The notes under the pieces were generated by a model. That model worked only from the letters and a program-made list of their open reading frames with translations, was not told the origin of the DNA and made no database searches. Positions 11,561 through 22,678 of a stretch of 64,000 nt of DNA are shown piece after piece (position 1 is the stretch's first letter; every line of letters begins with the position of its first letter). Source of the stretch: Isoetes taiwanensis (lineage: Eukaryota > Streptophyta > Lycopodiopsida > Isoetales > Isoetaceae); NCBI GenBank assembly GCA_021234155.1, contig JAJEKV010000054.1, positions 8,574,655-8,638,654 of the forward strand, given 5' to 3'. The position numbers and the translations under genes were made by a program.

Positions 11561-12630
11561 CAGCTCATACGTTTTATTATCAATAAATGACTGCATCTCA
11601 TTGTCCATTGCATGCTTCCATTTTTCTGCATCTTCTGCACTAATTGCTTCATCAAAATTATAAAGTATACCAGACTCAAATAATGCCATTATTGCGGGAA
11701 CACTATCATCTGGCAAAAAAACTGCTTGTAAACGTCTACTCTTACCTGATTCTTGTCTTCCATACAAATCTTTGTCTACTTGCAAATTTTCTTTTAAACG
11801 TTCAACTTCACTTTTGCGTTTCTTAGGAGCCGGAGAGTCAACTACGGGTATCTCATCGACTATTGGTGTTTCTATTGTCTGCCCATTATTTAGAACTTCG
11901 TTTCCATTATCATCATCTATATCTATAGCAGTTTTAGATTTTTCTTTATTTACATTTTCCTCCTTAGCTTTGGTATTCTTAGTATCTTTTATAACTCTTC
12001 TATCTTTGTACAAGACTGATTCATCAAATGTTACATCTCTGCTAATATATACCTTCTTGGAGTCTGGATTGTATAGTCGATAACCTTTCGCTTCTTCATC
12101 GTAGCCAACAAGAAATGCCTCTGTTGCTCGATCCTCAAGCTTTGTGCGTACCTCTTCTGGAACATGAACATAGGTTAGACATCCGTATGCTTTGAATTTA
12201 TCATAATCTTGTTGTCTGCCTGTCCATATTTTTTGGGGAACGCTACCATTTATACTAACTGAAGGCAATCTATTTTGAATATAGAATGTTGTTTTAACTG
12301 CTTCTGCCCACAGATAATTAGGCAGTTTCGCATGTTTTAGCATTGCCCTTACAGCATCTAATACTGTTCTATTTTTGCGTTCTGCAACTCCATTTTGATG
12401 AGGACTGTATCTGCAAGTGAGCTGCCTTTTAATTTCTTTTTCTAAACAAAAATCTTTAACCTTTCATGCCATAACTTAATTGATGGACGCATAGTTGCAT
12501 TCATACTAACCACCTCATTTTTGTTTAATTCAAACAAATCACCATTTCTTTTTGCTAGAAACACAAGTTCATTATTATGCAATATTTCACATACTTCCTT
12601 GTCAAACACTACTTTATATCCCAAATCCAC
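11560..12630 (-). pseudogene. copia integrase with catalytic core deleted
   Basis: The GAG-pre-integrase segment ends at LWHERLK (about 12460) and is followed within a few bases by FCLEKEIKRQLT and YSPHQNGVAERKNR, the end of the integrase core. About 100 residues are missing, including the region of the first two catalytic Asp residues, and the junction is out of frame. The later part (AMLKHAKLPNYLWAEAV, then the TYGHVP-like region and acidic spacer) is intact to about 11560. The copy cannot encode an active integrase. Confidence 0.85.
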
Positions 12631-12633
12631 TAG

Positions 12634-13925
12634 CTAACTAACCGAGATCAAATTTCTGATCAAATTTGGTACACATAACACATCTTTTAAGCTTACAGGT
12701 TTTCCATTAAGATCAAACAACTCCAGCAAACCCACTCCTTCAACTTGTTGCAAACTTCCATTGCCCAATTGAATATGTCTCGTTCCAATTCCCGAGCACC
12801 CTGTAAGCATTTTTGAAGAACAGACTACGAATCGCTTAGCTCCACTATCTATTACAAGAGAGTTAGCACGTGAATCACGTTTAATAGCAAGGAAAGATTT
12901 ATGAATTACCTCAACATCTTCTTCTTCCACATTTGCTTTAACAGCCATATTCACAGCACTAGACCTCTTACCTCTTCCACTTATAGTACCACGTGCTCCT
13001 CCTCTTCTTCCTTGATTCTTTGGGCTGGAGCGCTTAGATGAAATATGTCCCCTCCCACCACAATTATAACAAAAAACCTCTTTAGTTAAATTCGGGCAGT
13101 TAGCTTTCACATGACCATATTCATTGCAGACGAAGCAGGGACCAACTTTTCTTTCCTTACCTCCACGACCCTGAGATCGACTAGTATATAAAACCTCGGC
13201 CCCTTCATTCTCATCCTTTACAACCCTTTTCTGTTCGATTTCTGTGCGAGCAATTCTTTCTGCTTCTTCACGACTCCTTGCTACATTTCTTATCAGAATT
13301 GCTATTTGTTCATAATCAGAAAAAACCTCTTGAGATAGCTAGTAACTCAGCTTCTTTTGAAAACACAGCGCCGGTAGCTTTTAGATCAAATAATATCATA
13401 TCCAAAGTTTGAAAGAAAACTTCTAGATTATCACCTTCACGATATTTAAGACGTCTTAGCTCTTTTTCCAATACATCAATTTGTGACGATGATTTACTTT
13501 CATAATTTTTTAAAGATACAACCACATATCTTGAGGAGAAAGCCCTTGCAATTTCAGCAAAATACTAGAACCTTGCTACAGATAATAGCTTTTGCCTCGT
13601 TAACCTTTGCTGAAGCAGCTCCTGCTGTATCTAATGTTCCAGCCTTGCCTTTTGACTTATCTTTCTCCTTCTTGACTCCTTCATCACTTAGCATCAGCTT
13701 TTCAAGCCTTGCCATTGCCTCTTGCAACTTATCTGCTCCTTTTGGCGGCTTCACAATATCCCAAACCCCTTCTGATTTGAGAACCCTTTTGATCTTGGCT
13801 TTCCATACTTGAAAGCCCGATCCACCATTATAGACTTTAACAGCATTGAGCAAAGATGCTCCGAAATGGGTGGTCATAACGCACCTACTGGCACTGATAC
13901 CAATGCAAAATTCACCAGCCATCAA
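12634..13925 (-). pseudogene. copia gag and protease region
   Basis: Broken frames on the minus strand encode gag segments (FQVWKAKIKRVLKSEGVWDIV near 13790; a helical block near 13500). Then comes a decayed zinc knuckle CYNCGGRGHISSKR (about 13070), whose last Cys is replaced. The protease motif is VIDSGAKRFV (about 12840) in place of the usual DSGA(S/T). The neighbouring line LGNGSLQQVEGVG is typical of copia protease. At least two frame breaks separate the pieces. The first codons lie within the 5' LTR, so the true gag start is lost or further in. Confidence 0.8.
13893..13901 (-). promoter_or_regulatory. copia primer binding site (initiator tRNA-Met)
   Basis: The minus strand reads TGGTATCAG two bases inside the 5' LTR edge, complementary to the 3' end of initiator tRNA-Met. 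Confidence 0.85.
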
Positions 13926-14441
13926 CCGTCAGCTATCTTTACAAGCAGCAACAGCTACCTTCAGATAGAAATCTCAAGCAAATCAACAATCGGCTGGCTT
14001 TATAGCAGAACCAGCAACCTTCCTATCAAGATAACAAAAGCAATCAGAGAGCTATATTTTTATGAGCGATTCGCTGCATCTGGAGCAATCCAGGTAAAAA
14101 ACCTAGAGCACATGGCGATCCACCGCTTGTTCAAGAGTCCGGGTTAGAAAAGCCTGAGCAACAAAAATATTCATAAAAGGACCATCAGCAGGCAATTTTC
14201 GGCATTCCCTGAAGACCCATGAAGAATCCGACCAAATCCGACCTGTTTACAACTGATTTTGGCTGATTCTAGATTACAAACAGTAATCAACTATTCGACT
14301 ATGTATCTGAATTTTTGGTCTGCTTGTTCTGTATAAATATTCTGCTTTTGTCGGTCTAATCAACCCATATGCGCCACGTGTCCCCATGCAAGATTATATA
14401 ACCATTGTAATCATTGTGACATGATAAACAATATTCTAACA
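13904..14441 (-). repeat. copia 5' LTR
   Basis: 538 bp, direct repeat of 9463-10115 without the internal duplication. It is closely similar, with scattered substitutions. Confidence 0.9.
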
Positions 14442-15160
14442 TTTGAAGCTTCTATCTTCTACAAGGTTTTAACTTACCAGAAAAACTGAAAACCCACATA
14501 AAAGATAATTTGGTGCACAGGTCACATGTGCATTCATACTCTATTACATTGCAACTGCATTAACTATGTTTGCTTAAAAAATATAGCATTTCATGCTGTT
14601 TTATACACTGCAAATATGCTTTTTGAAGCTAACTAAAATGACAGATCCATAAGTCCAGCTGGCTTGAAAATGAATTTCATGTATTTGCTGGCTGGGAACA
14701 AAACAATTCCGCAAGACAAAAGAAAGGATGTTAAAATGATGGGAAAGGTCAATAGAGAAGTGGATGCTAATACATGTTCACACAACAAAGAAGCTTTGCA
14801 TCTGGCATAGACAGCTCCATAACGAGGGGCGAGGGCGAGGGCGACGAGACGAGGGCGAGTGCGTATGAACCGATGGGCGATAACCAGCTAAGTGCACTCT
14901 CCGGACTCTTAATATATTAGTATTATTCATATAAAGGATTAGAGCACGTCTATCTTTCTTAGAAAATAATCTAGATAATATGCAAGAATGTATGCTCGGG
15001 TCGAGAAGGAACAGATAGATATCTGGGTATGATTACAACATTCGAATGCTAGATCAAGACAATTGGATGGAGCAGAAGGATGTAAAAAGATGAGGAAAGT
15101 CGGGGGGGAGGAGCTCAAGATTCCGGCGATGGACGGTTCAAAATTTCAAAATTTCAGAGC
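14442..15160. other. spacer with a short GGGCGA-rich repeat
   Basis: No gene seen. Imperfect GAGGGCGAGGGCGA repeats lie at about 14823-14862 in otherwise AT-rich DNA. Confidence 0.5.
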
Positions 15161-16700
15161 CGTTAAGAAATAGATACAGGAATAAAATAAAATAATATAA
15201 ATAAAATAGATAAATTGGAAAACCGAAAAATTTGGGAAACAAAGGGGGTGGAACGCATAGTGGGGAAAGAGCGCCAATCGAAAAGTGCACTGACAAAGGA
15301 GGGGACACGTGGCGGAGGCGGGATAGAAAACGTGCTGATAATATCGAAAATATGTAAAAATATATGAAATATAGAGCGTCGGGAGTTAGTGCATATGATT
15401 AGACGTGACGGATAGTAGTAAGCATGGTAACTACGATAGTCATAATAATGAAAATATAGGGAAAATAGGAAAGTGTACACGTGTCAGCAAACGGGCTAGG
15501 GATAAGGGGCCGGGATTAGCAGACGAAAGTCCTTGTGACAGGATAGGACAAGACTGGCATTTAAGGTGGACGGCCGGAATTAAGTGGGCGGGAAAAGCTG
15601 ACAGATTTCGTAAACCCTAAATTCCCTAAAGTCTATATAACAGTTATAACGAAGGAAAGAGTGAGCGTGAAGATCATTTTTAGAATTCAAGATCTTCCGG
15701 CCCTTGAGCGCCTCAGCGCTTCAAGCTCTGGAATTTAGGCCAAACAGGGAAGCGCCAACACGTCTCAGCCTTCGGCCCAACTCCGAAACATTGATGGATA
15801 AAGGTAAGAAAGTTTTGGTGGAGTTAGATGGGGAGAAGAAGGTCGGCAAGAAGCGCTCCAGCTCTGGCACACCGGGTAACCTCACGGTGCCATTCAATCC
15901 AGACCTTGAGGAGCTTAATCCCTGGTGCATCTGCTTCGACAGTTGTATGTGCCTAAGCAGAGGCTTGATGCATTAGCTGCGGCCATGTCCATTGTCTTTA
16001 CTGTGATCGAATTCATCATGCACAGTCCATGCGAGATAGTGGCTATACCCTGGGATTGCTGGAAGTTCTAGGAGTATTAGGCGACAAGAATGACGCGGTG
16101 AGGCGCCAAGACATGGATCGAACTATGCAGTGCTTCAACAGATTACAGGTTCATGCTGCGATACAAAGGTCATCGAACTATCAACATAACCTTTTGATTT
16201 GTGATTTCGGAAAGGTCTGCATCTACTGTTGCGAGAAGAACCCCGTCGATTTTCTGTGCAGGGCATATATTGGGAGAAATCTGGAGAAGGTTAAAAAGAT
16301 CGGGGAACCGTCCTCGGAAAAAAAGGCAAAAACTTAGTCCGCCCAGGAAAAAGGGGATGTGGGCCTTCCTTTTCGGTCAGATCTTTTTGGTCAGATCTTT
16401 TTGTTTTAATCTCTTTTGTTTTTCTTTTTGGTTTAAAATTATCCTTTGATCAATCTGTTTAGATCCGACAATGATATTAAGTCTTGGGAGGCCGCCAAGG
16501 ATAGATAATTTGTAACAGCTTTTGGCTGGAAAAAGCTCAGTGCAGACAATCCCGATCAGAAGGGATATAATTTTTGTCTGAAAAATTTCTTGTCTGAAAA
16601 AGCGAATTTGTGTAAGAATGGCTAAAAAGGCCAGGAAATGTACCTGAGAGAAACATTTTTCCCATTGAATAGAATATAGAATTATGCAGTAAGTATAACT
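15161..16700 (+). other. unrecognised transcription-unit-like segment
   Basis: A TATA-like CTATATAAC lies at about 15632, some 70 bp before an ORF at 15704-15976. Its second ATG opens MDKGKKVLVELDGEKKVGKK. Two overlapping frames continue to about 16330 (RQDMDRTMQCFNRLQVH; a Lys-rich end EKVKKIGEPSSEKKAKT). The segment closes with T-rich sequence and CATTGAATAGAATATAG near 16665. The look is of a decayed retroelement or viral-like gene, but I recognise no domain. It may belong to the 5' side of the LINE. Confidence 0.3.
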
Positions 16701-18110
16701 TCGTATATTTTACATAGTAGCTGTGTCTCGGTGTGGATCACTCTCTACCTAGAATAAGAACGACAAATTCCTTATCTATATCTCGGAAACCAACATAATA
16801 GAACCAAATTAGTGAACTAATGGTTATAACTGAGTATATCCCCATACATCTCGGAGGGGACTATATGAAACCATGTAGGGTGGTACATGGGGATTTAGGG
16901 AAAGGTACCTACAAGTTCAGTTAGGCATGCCAACATTTCAGCAAAAAAGGGCTGACTGGCTTGACGCGAAACTATTATACAAAAGGCTCCATCTCAGTAA
17001 CAGGCACAAACTGGACGACCAACGAGATGCCAAAAAATTGAACATATGGTAACATTTCTATGCAACGACTGCGAGGTATGCCCGAATAGGGGACAAAATG
17101 GTGTATACTTAAGATTTAATAACTGACACCTATACGTGAGTAAATACAGGTACAAAAATTAAGAGGATGCACATAGCAGGCTGGCAGAAATATGACCGAA
17201 AGAAAGGAAGGGCGAATGGGGAATAGGGCAACAACTCCGTAGGTAGGGGACCCACATAGGGGCAAAAGATAAGAAAGAAAACAACACGACAAGGCGTGTA
17301 AATATACTATAAATGATATACCGAGGTAAGTATAGATGTAATTGTATGATATGATAGGTACGAACGTAGATGCATGGAAGCGACCCAGTAAAAGGGAAAT
17401 GGAGAAGTTGGGCGGGTACGTCAACCTCTCTTAATCCAGGAGATGCAACAACCACAAAGGAGGAATGAACAGAAACCGGATGAATACGGGGTCCAGGAGT
17501 AGATGGTGCAAAGGGTGGAAGGCTAAGCTATGGGACTGAGAGACGGGTGTCTCCGCCATACACCAGGACAGAGTGGGAAAATGACTCACCGGCTGGTGCC
17601 GACTGCTAAGCAACAGACACCAGCTTACCCAGCCCATAAAATGGAAACAAAAAAAATGGACGTGGAAAGACAGAGGTTGCTAAGTACGGGATAGTGGGAG
17701 GCAACTCCCCGACCGTACACCAGTTTAGTGAGGATCCAATCCTCCAGTTGGTGCACCAAAGTCATAAAAAAACCCACGGCCAAAAAAGGATACAACGAGA
17801 ACAAAACAGTTCATATGGTGCCGGAAATCACGGAATCATGGGAATTGAATACAAATCTAAGGGCCAGCCAAAAGACGCCGATAGTAAAGAGCGGACACAA
17901 ACACCCAATAGTCGTATCTTGGATGGGATAATCCGAAATTTGAAATTCAAAAACCGGAAGGATAGAGGGGGAAACGCCCGAACGGCTACATAAGTGAACA
18001 CGATATAGTAAGCCCGCGGAAGAGAAACAGGAAATAGGAAAACAGAGAAGAGAGTGCACGGCGGGAAAGGAACTCGGCGAAGCGGTATAGCCACATCAAT
18101 AGAAGGAGGT
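16701..18110 (+). other. probable 5' leader of the LINE
   Basis: Purine-rich on the plus strand, like the LINE that follows, with no supported ORF. The exact LINE 5' end and its target-site duplication could not be located. Confidence 0.4.
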
Positions 18111-19184
18111 ATGGCTAGTCAAACAGGAACGGGGAGGGCAAGCAGGGAAGAACTCAAACAAGATCTGCAAGACTTCTTGGCTCAGTTCGAAGTAAGACTG
18201 GAGACCAGGGTGCCGAGGATGGAGGCGCTCAACACACTGGCAAGCGCGGTGCAACAGAACAAAGAAGCGATAGGGAAAGTGGAAGAGCGGGTGCAGGTGG
18301 TGGAAGATACAGAAGTGGAAATTCGGAAGAGGATGGAGGAGGTGGAGAAAGAAAAAGCGGAGATCATACAAAGGTTGGTCGTATTAGAAAAGAAACAAAT
18401 AGATTTAGATGCGTGGCAGAGTTTTGATAGGATTAAACCGCACATAGTGGAATTCAAAGAACAGGAAAGGATAAAGCATGATGTAAGATTGATAGGGGTA
18501 GCCGAAAGGCCTAACGAAGACACGTTTCGTGTCACTGCAGAAATAATGGAGAATGTCTTTCAGGAACACAGGAATGTGATAGTGAAAGCAGTCCGAGCAG
18601 GAGCTTGGAGAGGGAGGGCGAGACATATAAATGTAACAATGAGGGACCTGGCAGCCAAGGAAAGAATCATTCACGCAGGGTTCAAACTAAGGAATGGACT
18701 CAAAGTACAAGAGGCCTTAACACCCATGCAGAGACAGGGGCTACAGAGGGAACTGGCGAAAGTCAGAGAACTGAGCCGGGCGGGAGTACAAGCAGGGGTA
18801 AAGAATGGGAAACTGTACCTCAAAAGAGGCCGAGAGAACACACCGCAAGAACCGACAGCACAGGGAGATGGGATGGACCCACAGGATCCGAGGGGAGACG
18901 GGCACCACGAAACGGAGGCGACAAGAGGACAGGGACAGCTGAAACAGATAAGGGAGATAGCATCATCCGGGGCAATAGAACGGGAAGCAGCCCCCAAGAT
19001 TCTAACACAAACACAGCTAGGGTGGGGAAACGGAAAAGAGGTCGGAAGGGACCTAGATCAGAACATAACGCTGACAAGGGAAAGAGGAGGGGATCAGGGA
19101 GCAAGAACGAGGGGACAGTTGAGGAAGGGACACGCACTAGAGCAGCAGGGAGGCAGGGGAGTACAGAAAGGAAGGAAGAAGTAA
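18111..19184 (+). CDS. LINE ORF1 protein, coiled coil plus L1-type RNA-binding domain
   Basis: Starting at ATG 18111 (MASQTGTGRASREELKQDLQ) the frame runs 357 codons. Residues ~50-105 are a heptad-rich coiled coil (VQQNKEAIGKVEERVQVVED, EIRKRMEEVEKEKAEIIQRL). Residues ~125-220 fit the L1 ORF1p RNA-binding region: DVRLIGVAERPNED, then VKAVRAGAWRGRARHINVTM, then RDLAAKERIIHAG. The tail is basic and polar. ORF1p of this class trimerises and binds the element RNA as a chaperone. Most angiosperm LINEs instead carry a zinc-knuckle ORF1. The frame is unbroken. A 57 bp extension with only a GTG start lies upstream and was not used. Confidence 0.65.
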   Translation: MASQTGTGRASREELKQDLQDFLAQFEVRLETRVPRMEALNTLASAVQQNKEAIGKVEERVQVVEDTEVEIRKRMEEVEKEKAEIIQRLVVLEKKQIDLDAWQSFDRIKPHIVEFKEQERIKHDVRLIGVAERPNEDTFRVTAEIMENVFQEHRNVIVKAVRAGAWRGRARHINVTMRDLAAKERIIHAGFKLRNGLKVQEALTPMQRQGLQRELAKVRELSRAGVQAGVKNGKLYLKRGRENTPQEPTAQGDGMDPQDPRGDGHHETEATRGQGQLKQIREIASSGAIEREAAPKILTQTQLGWGNGKEVGRDLDQNITLTRERGGDQGARTRGQLRKGHALEQQGGRGVQKGRKK

Positions 19185-20365
19185 CGCTCTGGTACTGGAA
19201 TTGTACGGGATATCCTTGGGATGATGGAGAATGCCTACACGAAGCACGAGACCAGGATATCATATGCCTGGTAGAGACATGGGAACACGGCACAAAGAGG
19301 CTAAACAGAGGAACCAGGTTACACATTGTTCACGTGTTGGAGAGAAAAGAACTATAAAATAGGAAGAGGAAGTGCAGGACTAGCTTGCTACATTAGGAAT
19401 AGCAGTGTCAAAAAAGCATGTATTTTGGAAAATGACATTAATAAAAGATACATGCTTATAAATATTGTGTTATTGATTACAGAAACCTATATTTGCTAAT
19501 AGTATACTATCCACCCCAATGTGATAAACTGGAACTATTAAGCATGGGCGAGATTGCCATGAAACACAGGGATAAGGGAATGTTGATCATAGTAGGAGAT
19601 ATTAACGCAAGGACGGGACGGGAGCAGGCGCAGAAAGCAGGGATAGACAACGAGAGTGGGCAGTGGACACAGGCCAGAAGAGGGGAAGAATGGCAACGAG
19701 ACACAGTAGACGAAATGGAGATGACAGCAAGAGGAGAAACATTAATAGAGGTATGTACAGCTACAGATACAATTATATGTAATGGTCTAAGAAGATGGGG
19801 GGCTTCAGGCCAGTTCACAAGCACAAACGCTCACGGGAGCAGTATAGTGGACTAGTATGTGATAGCAAATGAGGAAGCAATAAAAGAAATCAGAAAGATG
19901 GAGTTAGGGGAGTGGCCGCTAGGAAGGAGGGAGGGACACAGACCCATACTACTCAGGATGAATGTGGCAAGGGGAAGCACAGAAGATCAGCAAGGAAGAG
20001 GCAAACAGGCAAAAATTACAGTTAAATTCAGGGAAGACAGAGTGGGAACATTCATAAAAATCGTAAAAAAGAAAATAAAGGAAAAGGAATGGGGCGAGGG
20101 AATGGAGGACAAAGGGAATGACATGAATGACATCTTGGAAGAAGCGGCTAAAATGGCATTTGGGAGGAGAGAAAGAGGAAGGAGGGCTATAGCATTTCGA
20201 AGGTCAGTATGGTTTGACGAAGTGTGCATAGAACAGCGAAGGAGAGTCAAACAGGCAAAAGGAAGAGGAACGCGGCAAATATGTGAAAATACTGAAAAGG
20301 AGGAAAGCTCAGGACCTGAAGAATCACCAGTGGGGATTGGCCGAAGATCTGAAAAAGAGACCTAA
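19165..20365 (+). pseudogene. LINE ORF2 apurinic-type endonuclease domain
   Basis: ORF2 opens in a different frame overlapping the end of ORF1: LWYWNCTGYPWDDGECLHEA, then DIICLVETWEHG. A frame break near 19357 is followed by LIVYYPPQCDKLELLSMGEI, LIIVGDINARTG and SSIVD. After a stop at 19855 comes GHRPILLRM. N (WNCTG), E (VETW), D.N (GDIN) and H (GHRPI) are the expected catalytic residues of the EEP endonuclease that nicks the target for target-primed reverse transcription. Frame breaks and one stop make this copy defective. Confidence 0.8.
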
Positions 20366-20438
20366 GGTATTCTGGAACAATATGAAAAAAGGATAAAAAA
20401 CGAAAGCTGGTACAGTAGCGAGTGAGGAGGGGAGAAGA

Positions 20439-20841
20439 ATGGAAATAGAAATAGACTGGACAAGATACCTGGAACGTCTGTACAAAACAGGGGCTGCACC
20501 AATCATGGCCCCAGAAGGTAGACACAAACCTCCCTTCTCCGAGGAAGAGGTGACATGGGCACTAAACAAAATGGCAAACAATAAGGCCCCGGATCTATAT
20601 GGGCTAACAGCGGAGATGTTGAAATGCGTAGGAACAGATATAGTAGGGATCATAACAGCAATATTCAATGAGGTAGTGCATTCAGGCCTACCGGAAAGAT
20701 GGCAGTTTAATAGGGTAATCCCGCTCCATAAAGGAGGAAACAAAGAAGAACCGAGTAATTACAGGACTATTATGGTCAGTTCAGTATTCGCGAAATGGTT
20801 CGGGAAAACTTTGGATCAGAAACTGAAATCATGGGCAGAAG
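20439..20841 (+). pseudogene. LINE reverse transcriptase, N-terminal part
   Basis: Encodes WTRYLERLYKTG, FSEEEVTWALNKMANNKAPD, GLPERWQFNRVIPLHKGG and PSNYRTIMVSSVFAKWFGK, the fingers region of LINE RT. It stops abruptly at LKSWAE where the gypsy LTR begins (20842). The same frame continues at 30533 after removal of the gypsy and one TSD. Confidence 0.9.
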
Positions 20842-22244
20842 TGTGGAGCGGTCAGCACAACAGAAATTTTGATTTTTGAGTGAAACAGTGTGGAAAGAAG
20901 CTGCAATGAAGAAGTATGGGCTCAAAATCGACCAAAGTGCATAGTTACAAGGTTATTTTTGAAGATTTTGATGCTTATATTATTGAAGACCATTAGAAAT
21001 TCGAATTTTAATGGTAAGGAGAAAGCACAAAGCAGTTTGATTGGAGGAGACCATATTTTTGGATTGATGAGGTGTCAAAATCTTGGAGCTTAAGGAAGTT
21101 TTTCACATGGAGGGCAAAGATTATATTTTTTAAAGGTCCAGATTTTATTGGAATTGTATAAGAGGAAAACAATGTGAATGAAAAAACTACCCTTTTTGTG
21201 CCTATTCGAGTCTGCTCTCTGCTGATTGCCTGAGCGTCCTGGTACGGATCTGGTCCATCATTGCTTGTGCATGATGTTTTCTTTTATTGATTATTATAAG
21301 TGTTAATTTGTGTGAAAGTGAATGATTCCTGTTTATGTTTGTTGAAATCCAAGTAAAATTCTGTCTGTTTCTTTCTGGAAACCAGTTTCTAACAAGGATT
21401 ACCTTGAAAGAAATCCCTTGTGTAGATCCTGTGTAAACAAAATGATTGCAATATACCTGCCGAGTATGTCAAAGATTTTGCCCGCCTGTCTCATTCATTT
21501 GCCCGCAAGTAGAGCCGCCTTGCATCCTTCCCTAATCGTGACGTAATCGAGTTGCCTCGCAGGCTATATGAGAGGCATCATCCGCTTGTAGAGGTCCGAG
21601 ATAGAGTAAGAGTAAACTAAAAGCAAAATCCTAGAAGCTAGAATCACCAAATCAGCCCCAGGCCGCTTAGAAATCCGTCCCTGTTAGGGCTATAGGCAAA
21701 AAACCGACCCGCCGATTACCTAAGCCGCCCGTTTTTGTTGCCCGGAGCCAAGGTATGAATTCTAGTGTTTTGAAGCTTAACCCGCAAAATCGCGGATCAG
21801 AATATTAGGAAGCATGCCGATTTGATCATGCCATAGCAGAGAGAGGAAGGAGTCGAGCGATTCCGTGGAAGAGCCGGATTTGTGCATGGTCACGCCCTTC
21901 TCGAACGGTTTTGCCCTAAACTAATTTTTTAACGTGAAGACCTAACTACATGTTAACCTAACAATTTTTTCCAACAATTTCATAAGTCCTATTAATAAGT
22001 TAAACCTTGTGATTTCCCTATACATAAAAGAAAAAAAGAAAAAAGATAAAAATAAAATAGCAAGGAGTAAAAGGAAGCGGTGCGGCTAGGCTTAAGGGGT
22101 ATAACGGAAGTTATGAGCCTAGTTGTGGTGGTGTTGGCGTAAGTAATTAACGGAATTATATTTTTCGCTGTCATGAGTAGTATTATTTTGTCATTTATTG
22201 CCTAAGAACTCTGTCGGGCTTGGGGTAGGTTGACCCGGCCAACA
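20842..22244 (+). repeat. gypsy 5' LTR
   Basis: 1,403 bp, TG...CA, direct repeat of 29139-30527. Its 5' end carries short stop-ridden frames only. No tRNA-Met primer site was recognised just inside it (the sequence begins TAAAGTGGGGGGCATTCC), so the primer tRNA is unknown. Confidence 0.95.
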
Positions 22245-22678
22245 TAAAGTGGGGGGCATTCCGAGAAACTTAACTAAAGGGTAATCGTGTTGACGAATAA
22301 TAGTACAACTCTTGAATTTTTTGTTATATTTTCGAAAAAAAAAAAAATTAAATAAAATAAAATAAAATAAAATAAAATTTATTAAATTTTTGTTGGATGT
22401 ATAATGGCTTGCAGGAATGGAAAATTGGCCACATTTACCCATCACTAAGCACAAAGTACTTATTTTAAATAATCCTCGTAAGAGAATTCAACCTAATAGT
22501 GGTTGGGGAGACGGTGGACCATGGGAGGAACCACAACCAATTCCTGGATGGATGGGAACCGAAGAATTTGTAAGAAGACTTAGGCAATCTTCATTTGAAG
22601 AATTTGTAAGCCAAGAGGGGGCATCCACCTCTACGTAATTAAAAAAAAGTTATTTGTTCCAGTAATTAAAGTTTTTGC
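22245..22678 (+). other. gypsy 5' untranslated region
   Basis: A poly-A run and (AAATA)n repeat lie at about 22336-22378, then a short ORF (22417-22638) rich in Trp, Gly and Pro. It may be the start of gag. The remainder is leader sequence. Confidence 0.5.

Larger units (their letters stand above)
9463..14441 (-). mobile_element. Ty1/copia LTR retrotransposon, degenerate
   Basis: A complete outline of 4,979 bp is flanked by TTTGA (9458-9462 and 14442-14446). The LTRs start TGTTAG and end TTTTGCA on the minus strand. The tRNA-Met primer site lies at 13893-13901 and a purine tract abuts the other LTR. The order gag, protease, integrase, RT, RNase H is that of copia. Frameshifts, stops and a missing integrase core make it defective. 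Confidence 0.95.
18111..20841 (+). mobile_element. LINE, 5' portion (split by gypsy insertion)
   Basis: ORF1 and the endonuclease and RT N-terminus of a non-LTR retrotransposon. The element resumes at 30533 after the gypsy insertion. TSD AGAAG (20837-20841 and 30528-30532) belongs to that insertion. Strong G/A bias on the coding strand is shared by both halves. Confidence 0.9.

Noticed and set aside
15161-16700. Endogenous pararetrovirus
   Set aside because: TATA and tail-like sequence are suggestive, but no movement protein, coat, protease or RT motif was found.
18820-19326. 168-codon minus-strand ORF opposite LINE ORF1
   Set aside because: Pro/Leu-rich antisense shadow of a purine-rich coding strand.
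20890-21093. ORF repeated at 29187-29390
   Set aside because: Both copies are within the gypsy LTRs and show no domain.
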